A stretch of DNA of 8,206 nt from Phycisphaerae bacterium (GTDB lineage Bacteria > Planctomycetota > Phycisphaerae > Phycisphaerales > SM1A02), in assembly GCA_002683195.1 (NCBI GenBank), contig NYSW01000046.1:43816-52021 (forward strand). Reading direction: 5' to 3'. The position numbers were made by a program, and so were the translations under genes. The notes under the pieces were generated by a model, which was not told the DNA's origin, made no database searches, and saw only the letters and a program-made list of their open reading frames with translations. How positions within the stretch are numbered: position 1 is the stretch's first letter; each line of letters opens with the position of its first letter. Of this stretch, positions 1 through 5,997 are shown piece by piece.

Positions 1-320
1 GCGTCGATCGGCAGGTCCCGTTCGACCGCGAGCCGAACCATTTCCGGCAGTTCGTCGGACTCGGTGGTTGGAAGGCTGATTCGCTTGAAGCTGGTGATCG
101 ACCGATCCAGTGCGAAGATGGCGGGGCCGGCCGTCATGTTCGCCCGCGACATCGCACCCGCGAGCGTCCGTCCCACCGCCTTGGCATCGGAGCGATCCAG
201 TTCATCGGGCATTCGCTCGAAGAGGGTCGAGATCACTCGGCACGGGCGACCCGGGCGCACCTGCGCTGCACGAAGCACGTGATGGCCCAGGTCAATGGCG
301 AGCGTGATGCGGCGAGGCAT
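1..320 (-). CDS. PilM/GspL-like actin-fold assembly protein (N-terminal part, runs off the left edge)
   Basis: About 106 N-terminal residues are visible and the frame stays open to the window edge. Near the start is an actin/Hsp70-type phosphate-1 motif (AIDLGHHVLRAAQV, about residues 8-21), like the IDIGSSSVKAVEL-type motif of type IV pilus PilM. Further on are LDRSITSFKRISLP and ELPEMVRLAVERDLPID, matching the PilM segment where an inner-membrane assembly protein contacts the fold. In T2SS this slot belongs to GspL, which carries a related but degenerate actin-like cytoplasmic domain and binds GspE. By position, directly after gspK, this protein should play that role. I chose the ATG at 320 because it puts the motif at the usual distance from the N-terminus. 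A GTG at 356, 4 nt after the gspK stop, is in frame and would add 12 residues. Neither start has a strong ribosome binding site. The family is fairly sure; PilM versus GspL cannot be settled from a fragment. Confidence 0.8.
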   Translation of the reverse strand, partial: MPRRITLAIDLGHHVLRAAQVRPGRPCRVISTLFERMPDELDRSDAKAVGRTLAGAMSRANMTAGPAIFALDRSITSFKRISLPTTESDELPEMVRLAVERDLPID

Positions 321-360
321 GTCGAAAATCCGGTGCGACGGGAAGGACTCGAACACGATG

Positions 361-2091
361 CTACCCCGAGGAGGCCGATGAGCGCCACCGCCCCCCCGGC
401 CCGCGATCGCGGGGCACGGTCGCCGAGGAGGAATCGTCTTCCGTACCGGCACCCTCCGAGCCACCCCCGAAGAGGCTGGTGGACCCGTTCCCGCCGAAAA
501 GCGGAGCGGACTCGAAGAGGGAATCATCCTCAAAAAGCGAAGCCCCATCGAAGAGCGGGAGATCGTCGAAGAGCGGCGGCTCATCGAACAGCGGGCCATC
601 GGTGAAAAGCGGGGAATCGTCGAAGAGCCCTTCATCCACGGACCCGCTGGACTGCTCGCCTGCCAGCGGTGCGGCCGAGGAAAACTCCGAATCGGCTTCA
701 CCCGCGGCGGCGAGCAGGCGAGCCGTCAGTTCGAGGAGCGTCACATCGCGAAGCTCCACGATTCGTGGCGTCTGCAGGCCGCAATCCACCACCACTTCCC
801 AGGCCACCGGGGACTGCAACGGCCCCTCAGGTTCATCGCCGGGCACCAGGCCCACCACCAGGATCGCCCGCCACAAGAGGCTCCGGGTGCTGATCCGGGG
901 AACCACCACGTCCCAGGCCGCCGGTTCCACCAGTTCCTCGGCCACCGGCCAGAAACGATCGAACCGACGATCTTCCGCCACCGATTCCCGCCGGGCCACG
1001 ATCGCCGCCGCGAGCGATGAATCGATCCCTGGAATTCCTTGCAACGCTTCGACCGGTGCCGTGTTGATGTCGAGAAGTCCGTTGCGCCAACCACCTTCGT
1101 GAATGGTCAGCCCGTCGAAAGCGCTTCCGACATCGGCGCCCGGCGTGCTGGCCGATGCTCGACGCAACGCGGACACCAGGGCTTCGGATGAAGTCGGAAC
1201 CGGATCGGCTTCGGGCTCGGAATCCTGCTGATCTTCCGCCGGTTCGGCCGCTTCCGTCGGGCCGTCGGATTCACCCTCCGGCGTGCCGCCGGTCAGCACC
1301 CGTTCCATCAAGGCCTGAGTTTCCAGACGCCCCTCGAAGTCCGAAGCCGATTCATCCAATCCCGGTCGGAGTCGAACACCTCCCCGCGCATCGACGTCGG
1401 GTTCGAACGAATGCACCGTGAACACATCGACGATGGGCCGGGTTCCGGAACCCAGTTCCGCGTCCAGACGCATCTTGATCCGGTCTCCAACGGATTCCTC
1501 CGCGTCATCGACCCGGGAGAGGATCGAGATCTCATCCAACGGCCCCAGAACCCTGGTGGCTCCCGGAGCGCCGTCACCTTCGATCGCCAGCAGATCGGAA
1601 ACATGGTTGAACCGTCCGTCGGGCCGCGCATCCCGAGCCGCGATCACCACCTCGGCCTCGAGGGCGGTGAAGAGCCCGGTGGCCTCGAGTGCCGTCGCGT
1701 CGACGGAGTTCAAATCAAGCCGACCACTTTCACCGACCACCAGCGCACCGCTCGACCCGAGAGGAATCAAGCGGGCCACCGCCAATCGGCCAGGATCGCC
1801 GCCCGGAAGTTCGAAGAGTTCGAACGCGGCGGAAGGGTCGGGCGAGAGACCACGAAGCATCTCGTCCCGATCACGGGCGAGGATCGCCGCGAAACCGCGG
1901 ACGGCGCTGCGAGCCGCGAGTCGGGTCTGAATGGCATCCTCGGTACCCCCGATGGAAGACACACCCGCACGAACCGAATGCAGCAATCCAAGCACCACCA
2001 ACAGCAGCCCGAGTCCGGTCAGAAGCACCGCCGCGAGGGCGATGCCCCGCCGAGATCCGGAAGTGTGAATGCCGGCGCGATGGATTCTCAT
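361..2091 (-). CDS. gspK: Type II secretion minor pseudopilin GspK, unusually long
   Basis: GspK sits at the pseudopilus tip with GspI and GspJ in the periplasm. The N-terminus has a prepilin leader ending SRRG (residues 13-16), then a hydrophobic helix starting IALAAVLLTG. There is no Glu at mature position +5, which is the known hallmark of GspK among pseudopilins. Two helix-hairpin-helix-like segments typical of the GspK family follow: residues 124-172 (RLDLN...LLAIEG) and 338-369 (LLDINTAPVEALQGIPGI...). An acidic, Pro-rich linker (about 267-300) lies between them. Residues 489-544 form LF-centred hexapeptide repeats, followed by a Gly/Ser-rich end. At 576 residues it is much longer than the roughly 300-350 of well-studied GspK proteins; the linker and the tail account for much of the excess. 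The ATG overlaps the gspJ stop in an ATGA junction, so translation is probably coupled. Family identity is firm; the role of the tail is unknown. Confidence 0.93.
   Translation of the reverse strand: MRIHRAGIHTSGSRRGIALAAVLLTGLGLLLVVLGLLHSVRAGVSSIGGTEDAIQTRLAARSAVRGFAAILARDRDEMLRGLSPDPSAAFELFELPGGDPGRLAVARLIPLGSSGALVVGESGRLDLNSVDATALEATGLFTALEAEVVIAARDARPDGRFNHVSDLLAIEGDGAPGATRVLGPLDEISILSRVDDAEESVGDRIKMRLDAELGSGTRPIVDVFTVHSFEPDVDARGGVRLRPGLDESASDFEGRLETQALMERVLTGGTPEGESDGPTEAAEPAEDQQDSEPEADPVPTSSEALVSALRRASASTPGADVGSAFDGLTIHEGGWRNGLLDINTAPVEALQGIPGIDSSLAAAIVARRESVAEDRRFDRFWPVAEELVEPAAWDVVVPRISTRSLLWRAILVVGLVPGDEPEGPLQSPVAWEVVVDCGLQTPRIVELRDVTLLELTARLLAAAGEADSEFSSAAPLAGEQSSGSVDEGLFDDSPLFTDGPLFDEPPLFDDLPLFDGASLFEDDSLFESAPLFGGNGSTSLFGGGSEGAGTEDDSSSATVPRDRGPGGRWRSSASSG
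460..627 (-). repeat. Tandem 18-bp repeat encoding LF-hexapeptides in the GspK tail
   Basis: In the gspK frame, residues 489-530 are seven consecutive hexapeptides beginning LF: LFDDSP, LFTDGP, LFDEPP, LFDDLP, LFDGAS, LFEDDS, LFESAP. A 9-residue unit (LFGGNGSTS) and a final LFGGG follow. The DNA unit is about 18 bp, roughly CTCTTCGACGATNNCCCG on the coding strand. Third-position differences between units suggest the repeats are not very recent and are kept at the protein level. The first two positions of each unit are always Leu-Phe, and most units have an acidic residue at positions 3-4. The shape suggests a flexible acidic tail carrying regularly spaced hydrophobic contact points; that reading is inference. 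Confidence 0.9.
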
Positions 2092-2870
2092 CCGCCACCC
2101 CCCTCGGCATCGAAAGGCCTCTGAGAAAATTCGTCTTGCGGTGAACCGCTCGGATTTGGATCGAGAATCGCGATGACCCGAATTCGATCCGGAGGCGGAA
2201 TCTCGTCATCGGCCGCCACCTCGAATGCCATCGGGTCCGGATCGAGGAAGTCGCCGAACTCGCTCATCTCATCGGCGAGACCATCCGCGAACTCGATCTC
2301 ATCCCCCTCGGGAGCCGGCATCCAGGGAGCGCGGGCGTCATCGAGCCAGGGATCGGTCCAGATCGCCGCTTCGACCGCGACCGGCAGGCCATCCGTCCCG
2401 CTGTCCCACGAATCCCGCCAGTCACCACCATCGTGATAGCGGAACCGAATCGCGGTCAGACTCGGAATCAGCATCGTCCAGGGACCATCACCCTCGCGGA
2501 TCGCGAGTCCTTCACCCTGCGGCTCGAACTCGAGGGAACCCCGATCGACCAGAGGCGAAAGAGACGCCCCTTGCGCGAGGCGGGAAAGCATCACTCCACT
2601 ACCAGTGACTCGCAGCGACCAGGCATCCCCCACGATCCCTGATTCACCCGCGGCGTCCGCGGCGGTCGCGACCGAGAGACGAGCAGCCAGGAGGTCGAGC
2701 ATGATCGTCGACCCTTCGATCACCGCGATGCGATCCTGCGTGCGGCGGCGAGAATCGGACAGATCGTCCAGGAGATTTCCCGCCACCAGAATGATGGCCA
2801 GGGTGAAGCTGATCGCGACCAGCGTCTCCAGCAACGTGAAACCCGACTGCGTTCGAGCGGTGCGATTCAT
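2088..2870 (-). CDS. gspJ: Type II secretion minor pseudopilin GspJ
   Basis: 260 residues. GspJ belongs to the pseudopilus tip complex with GspI and GspK. A short leader ends QSG at residue 10, followed by FTLLETLVAISFTLAIILVA, a classic prepilin peptidase site with Phe at +1 and Glu at +5 (residue 15). The mid-region contains LEFEPQGEG, then LTAIRFRYHDGGDWRDSW and LPVAVEAAIWTD, matching the typical GspJ pattern of a strand with F.Y.DG..W followed by LP.AV. The C-terminus is acidic and glycine-rich, ending in four Gly. The start ATG overlaps the gspI stop and the stop overlaps the gspK start, both as ATGA, pointing to coupled translation in a fixed stoichiometry. Length is somewhat above the usual 200 or so residues. 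Confidence 0.93.
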   Translation of the reverse strand: MNRTARTQSGFTLLETLVAISFTLAIILVAGNLLDDLSDSRRRTQDRIAVIEGSTIMLDLLAARLSVATAADAAGESGIVGDAWSLRVTGSGVMLSRLAQGASLSPLVDRGSLEFEPQGEGLAIREGDGPWTMLIPSLTAIRFRYHDGGDWRDSWDSGTDGLPVAVEAAIWTDPWLDDARAPWMPAPEGDEIEFADGLADEMSEFGDFLDPDPMAFEVAADDEIPPPDRIRVIAILDPNPSGSPQDEFSQRPFDAEGGGG

Positions 2871-3313
2871 GACGGTCCGCTCCCGGCGTCAGCCACCAGG
2901 GCCACCAGACTTGCGAGGACCTGCCCCTCGCCTTGTTCTGTCTCATCGCGAACCGTGACCTCGATTCGAGCCAGACCCTCGATTTCCGCGGGTGAGGTTT
3001 CAACCGAAACCACGAAGCTCCAGCGGGGTTCGACCGAGGCGTCGAATTCGGACTCGAAATCTGCTTCCGGCCCGTCCGCCAGATCGCCGATCGCATCCAA
3101 CGAAATCAATCCGGCCTCGATCTCTGCGATCCGGCTGGCGGCGAGTTCCACCGCGGCCACCCGACGGGCGGCACGTTCGGTCGCCTCGACCGAGTCTCGG
3201 GCGATGCTCAAGGCGAACAAGCCGATCATGACCAGAAGGGCAAGACTCAGCAGGGTCTCGAGCAGGAGGCCACCCTCGCGTCGACGGACATCATCCCGGG
3301 GAAAGCAGATCAA
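2867..3313 (-). CDS. gspI: Type II secretion minor pseudopilin GspI (TTG start)
   Basis: 148 residues. GspI nucleates the tip complex with GspJ and GspK. The leader RRREGG precedes LLLETLLSLALLVMIGLFALS. If Glu19 is the conserved +5 Glu, the peptidase cuts between Gly14 and Gly15, leaving Gly at +1 instead of the usual Phe or Met. The helix continues into DSVEATERAARRVAAVELAASRIAE, which fits the GspI N-helix. The C-terminal strand RWSFVVSVET...GLARIEVTV fits the family's W.V.V..T...GL..V.V.V pattern. The start codon is TTG, forming a 4-bp TTGA overlap with the gspH stop. No ATG, GTG or TTG lies between this codon and the cleavage site, so the leader requires this start. The weak start and the overlap suggest expression depends on ribosomes arriving from gspH. 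Confidence 0.9.
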   Translation of the reverse strand: MICFPRDDVRRREGGLLLETLLSLALLVMIGLFALSIARDSVEATERAARRVAAVELAASRIAEIEAGLISLDAIGDLADGPEADFESEFDASVEPRWSFVVSVETSPAEIEGLARIEVTVRDETEQGEGQVLASLVALVADAGSGPS

Positions 3314-4149
3314 GGCCGCGCCCCCTCATCCTCCGCCTCCACCGCGGGACTCCGTCCGAAATCCGCCTCGCCGGCGGACTCGTCCAACGGATCGTCCTCC
3401 AGGGCATCTTCCGCCACCTCGTCTTCCACTTCATCTTCGAGGGCCGAAACCGCCCCCGGCCTGGTCTCCAAAAGAGCAATCCGACCGCTGAATGGATCGA
3501 CCGAGACCGGTTTCCAGCCCCGTCCGGTGGTCAGGCCGAACGGAGTGGTGGTGATCACGCTTCCGTCCGGAAGCATGAACAACAGCCGGGTCGACCCCGG
3601 CCAGGGATCGATCCCGGGCTCCGTGGCGAGGCCGGCGGGTTCGGGAGATTCGTCGCTCGCCTCGAATTCAAATGCCTCCGCGTCCTCGGTTTCCCAGTCC
3701 GGCACCGGCGAGATCACCACCGATGCCTCGAAATCGACGGTCGCCCAGCGGTCCCGGACCCGACGTTCGGAATCGATTTCGATTTCGCTCCCGGCATCGA
3801 AATCATCGGGGTCGTTCAGGGCCAGGACGACCCCGGGATTCCGAGGATCGACCCGGAGGACCATCACCCTGCCACCACTCTGGTCGCACATGACCTCCAG
3901 CGGCATGCCCGAGGCCCGCGCCTCCGCTCTGGCCAGGCGCACAAGGAGACCGAGGCGGTCGGTCGCCTCGGTCTCGGTTCGTCGTTCGAGTTCCTGCAGT
4001 GTGAAGGGTATGGCGATCGCCGCAAGGGAGATCACCACACCGATCACGATCAGCAGTTCAAGGATCGTGAAGCCCGCGGATGCGGTGCGTTCCTCAACCC
4101 TCGTTGGAGCCGAAATCACTGAATTCGTCGAGCGTCTCGCCATCGGCAT
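3310..4149 (-). CDS. gspH: Type II secretion minor pseudopilin GspH with acidic C-terminal extension
   Basis: 279 residues. GspH is a minor pseudopilin thought to join the tip complex to the GspG filament. A 26-residue leader ends ASAG, then FTILELLIVIGVVISLAAIA, with Phe at +1 and Glu31 at +5. A GspH-type body follows (about 60-228), including RLARAEARASGMPLEV and, near its end, LLFMLPDGSVITTTPFGL, the PDGS signature common in this family. After residue 230 comes an acidic tail with many Glu and Asp, and a second acidic insert lies at about 152-172. These make it longer than the usual 160-200 residues. The ATG at 4149 has a GGGATGG sequence just upstream. A second in-frame ATG at 4143 and a GTG at 4119 are possible, all upstream of the leader cleavage site. 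With the chosen start it overlaps gspG by 56 bp. Confidence 0.88.
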   Translation of the reverse strand: MPMARRSTNSVISAPTRVEERTASAGFTILELLIVIGVVISLAAIAIPFTLQELERRTETEATDRLGLLVRLARAEARASGMPLEVMCDQSGGRVMVLRVDPRNPGVVLALNDPDDFDAGSEIEIDSERRVRDRWATVDFEASVVISPVPDWETEDAEAFEFEASDESPEPAGLATEPGIDPWPGSTRLLFMLPDGSVITTTPFGLTTGRGWKPVSVDPFSGRIALLETRPGAVSALEDEVEDEVAEDALEDDPLDESAGEADFGRSPAVEAEDEGARP

Positions 4150-4600
4150 CGACCATCCCGTCGTTACTGCTGATGTCGTCGTCGGTACCTTCCTCCTTGT
4201 CAGGACCGACGGACACGATGTCGTAGTCGACCCCTTCGATCTCGGAGGGATTCCGATAGACCCATTCGCTGCCCCAGGTGTCCTTCACGGACGGGGACTT
4301 GAGATACGGGCCACCCCACTTGCCGGCCTCGTCCTCATCCTCGAGCGAGTCCTTGTTCCAGAGGACGACCAGTCCTTCTTCCTCGGATGGATATCGCTTC
4401 ATGTCGATCTTGAACTGCTCCAGGGCCCGATCGAACGCCTGGATCTGAATCATGACCGTTCCTCGGTCGGCCTTTTCACTGGCGCCGAGAACGTTGACCA
4501 GAACCAGACCGCCGATCGCGAGAATGATCGCGATGACGATGAGGAGCTCGATGATCGTGAAGCCGCGACGAGCGGTACGGACGGGACGCGGGGCGGGCAT
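4094..4600 (-). CDS. gspG: Type II secretion major pseudopilin GspG
   Basis: 168 residues. GspG is the main subunit of the periplasmic pseudopilus that pushes cargo through the outer-membrane secretin. The leader MPAPRPVRTARRG is followed by FTIIELLIVIAIILAIGGLVL: cleavage after Gly13, Phe at +1, Glu18 at +5. The globular part has the GspG hallmarks RYPSEEEGL (69-77; other family members have YPT.EQGL), GGPYLKS (96-102), DTWG (107-110) and YDIVSVGPD (126-134). After this comes an Asp-rich loop (134-149) where GspG proteins bind calcium. An acidic tail of about 20 residues extends beyond the usual end. The frame stays open upstream to a TTG at 4687, but I chose ATG 4600 because a strong GGAAGGA Shine-Dalgarno lies 6 nt before it and the leader then has normal length. 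It is separated from gspF by 165 bp, so it could have its own promoter. Confidence 0.95.
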   Translation of the reverse strand: MPAPRPVRTARRGFTIIELLIVIAIILAIGGLVLVNVLGASEKADRGTVMIQIQAFDRALEQFKIDMKRYPSEEEGLVVLWNKDSLEDEDEAGKWGGPYLKSPSVKDTWGSEWVYRNPSEIEGVDYDIVSVGPDKEEGTDDDISSNDGMVDADGETLDEFSDFGSNEG

Positions 4601-4765
4601 GTCGGATCCTTCCATTGCTGCGGGCCTCGGGAATCTGGACCGATACGAGGTCTGCGTCCTCGATCGGCTCTTGATCTCGAAACGCAATGTACCTCTTCCC
4701 CCGCCCGAAGTTGCCGTTGGTTCAAGATTAGGGGCCGAGAAGTTGAACCCCGGGGATTCGCGGTC
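4601..4765 (-). other. 165-bp gap between gspF and gspG
   Basis: This is the only sizeable break inside the gsp cluster. No open frame that looks coding was seen on either strand. A palindromic CCCCGGGG flanked by GAA and TTC lies at about 4744-4758. On the minus strand TTGAAC and TACATT hexamers occur, but about 28 bp apart, too far for a standard sigma-70 promoter. A promoter for gspG is plausible from the spacing alone; I could not identify one. Confidence 0.4.
4607..4613 (-). promoter_or_regulatory. Strong Shine-Dalgarno for gspG
   Basis: The minus strand reads GGAAGGA, then 6 nt, then the ATG at 4600. This is the best ribosome binding site in the cluster. It fits the need to make the major pseudopilin in large amounts, and it decides the gspG start against longer in-frame options. 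Confidence 0.8.
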
Positions 4766-5947
4766 TCAGACCTGAAGACCGACCTGCATCATCGGGACCA
4801 CGAGCGCGAGAAAGATGAAGACGACCGCCCCGGCAAGAAACAGCAGCAGGGCGGGCTCCATGAGCTTCAGCATGAGATCCAGGACCCGATCGGTTCGTTT
4901 TTCCGCCGTCCGGGCGATCCCCACCAGAACCGTGGGCAGCGTATTGGCACTTTCTCCGACCGAAATCATCTCGACCACGTCCTCACCGAAGAGCCCGCTG
5001 GACTGCAGAGGCCCGGCGAGCGATTCTCCACCACCGACGGCCTCGGTCGCAGAGTCGATGGCCTCTTCCAGGAGAAGATTGCCGGCGGCAGCTCGACTGA
5101 TTCGCATCGCCGGGATCATGGGGATTCCGTTGGAAAGCAAGGTTCCCAGCATTCGAGTGAATCGCGCCACCGCGAGGGCTCTGACCAGATCGCCGGCGAT
5201 CGGGAGACGAAGCTGCCAACCCGCGATCGATCGTCGGAAACCGGGACGATGGCGAACCATCCACCAGGCCGTCCCGACTCCGCCCATCAACAAAAGAAGA
5301 AACGGCCATCCTCCGACCAGCAGATCCGAAATACCGATCAGGATCCGCGTCGCCAGGGGGAGTTCCATGTCAGCGAAGAATTCTTCGAAACGAGGAACGA
5401 AGAACACGAGGGATGCAACCACCACTCCCAGTCCCACCAGAAGCAGAATCACTGGATAGATGAGGTTTCCGAGGACCGTCGCCCGACGTTCCGCCTGATG
5501 CTCGAGAAAGGTTCCGAGTTCGGCCAGCACGTCATCGAGAAAACCGCCTCGCTCGCCCGCCTCCACCATCGCGAGGTGAACCTCCGGGAAACCTCCGGTC
5601 TCCCGCATCGCATCCGCCAGCCGCTCTCCATCGGCGACCCGATCGGCGATCGTGTTCATGGCGGCGGAGATTCTGGCGTCTGATCGACCTCGCCCGAGCA
5701 GCCGAAGTCCGCGAAGCAGGGGAACCCCGGCCCGAAGAAGATCCGCGAGTTGCGCGTAGGCCGCGGAGAGTTTCCGATCGGCGAGCCTCCGACCACCCCC
5801 GCTCGTACCGGCGGTCTGCCGGACCTGCACTGGAGCCAGCCCTCGGCCCTGCAATTCAGCCACCACCGCGGCTCGACTCGATCCCTCGAGTCGGCCGTCG
5901 ACCCGGCGTCCACCGGTGTCCCGAGCGCGATATGCGAAAACCGCCAT
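4766..5947 (-). CDS. gspF: Type II secretion inner-membrane platform protein GspF
   Basis: 393 residues, close to the usual 400. GspF is the polytopic inner-membrane core of the T2SS platform, contacting GspE, GspL and the pseudopilins. The start MAVFAYRARDTGGRRVDG matches the family's MPxFEYxAxDxxG opening, so ATG 5947 is secure. Two homologous T2SSF domains are visible. The first (about 62-185) has QLADLLRAGVPLLRGL and MVEAGERGGFL. The second (about 263-388) has RFTRMLGTLLSNGIPMIPAM and MISVGESANTL. Predicted membrane helices lie at about 159-184, 208-231 and 365-389, the standard three. The gene follows the PEP-CTERM-like gene by 50 bp, and a hairpin covers its start codon. The ATPase gene gspE, usually just upstream of gspF, is absent. 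PilC of type IV pili is the close relative; the gspG-K genes next door favour GspF. Confidence 0.95.
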   Translation of the reverse strand: MAVFAYRARDTGGRRVDGRLEGSSRAAVVAELQGRGLAPVQVRQTAGTSGGGRRLADRKLSAAYAQLADLLRAGVPLLRGLRLLGRGRSDARISAAMNTIADRVADGERLADAMRETGGFPEVHLAMVEAGERGGFLDDVLAELGTFLEHQAERRATVLGNLIYPVILLLVGLGVVVASLVFFVPRFEEFFADMELPLATRILIGISDLLVGGWPFLLLLMGGVGTAWWMVRHRPGFRRSIAGWQLRLPIAGDLVRALAVARFTRMLGTLLSNGIPMIPAMRISRAAAGNLLLEEAIDSATEAVGGGESLAGPLQSSGLFGEDVVEMISVGESANTLPTVLVGIARTAEKRTDRVLDLMLKLMEPALLLFLAGAVVFIFLALVVPMMQVGLQV

Positions 5948-5977
5948 GCCGCCACTCTATCGGGCGGGCATGGCGGT
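5940..5977 (-). terminator. Hairpin over the gspF start codon: weak terminator or translational control element
   Basis: An 11-bp perfect inverted repeat, ACCGCCATGCC (5940-5950) and GGCATGGCGGT (5967-5977), is extended inward by a further GCC/GGC pairing past a 1-nt bulge, leaving a 9-nt loop. In the minus-strand RNA the stem begins about 20 nt after the stop of the upstream gene. Its 3' arm contains the ATG and the next codons of gspF, and it is followed directly by a short U-run (GGUUUUC). The GC-rich stem plus U-run resembles an intrinsic terminator of the upstream gene, but the U-run is short. The same stem would also hide the gspF start from ribosomes. The structure is seen directly; either function is inferred. 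Confidence 0.5.
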
Positions 5978-5997
5978 CAGAAGATGTTTCGGAAAGA

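Noticed and set aside
460..627. CRISPR-like or satellite array because of the regular 18-bp period
   Set aside because: The unit is contiguous with no spacers, stays in frame and is best explained as a protein repeat.
479..1102. A plus-strand frame encoding SKSG-type repeats
   Set aside because: The repeats are the reverse-strand reading of the GspK LF repeats, which lie in a recognised gene.
1411..2144. Plus-strand open frames of 150-237 codons opposite gspK
   Set aside because: They overlap one another and the real gene, and have biased basic composition and no domains.
4601..4687. N-terminal extension of gspG to a TTG at 4687
   Set aside because: It would swallow the strong Shine-Dalgarno and give an abnormally long prepilin leader.
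3527..5683. A 718-codon open frame on the plus strand, antisense to gspF, gspG and gspH
   Set aside because: It lies opposite three clearly identified genes, its product is rich in Arg, Ser, His and Gln with no recognisable domain, and long antisense frames are expected in GC-rich DNA.
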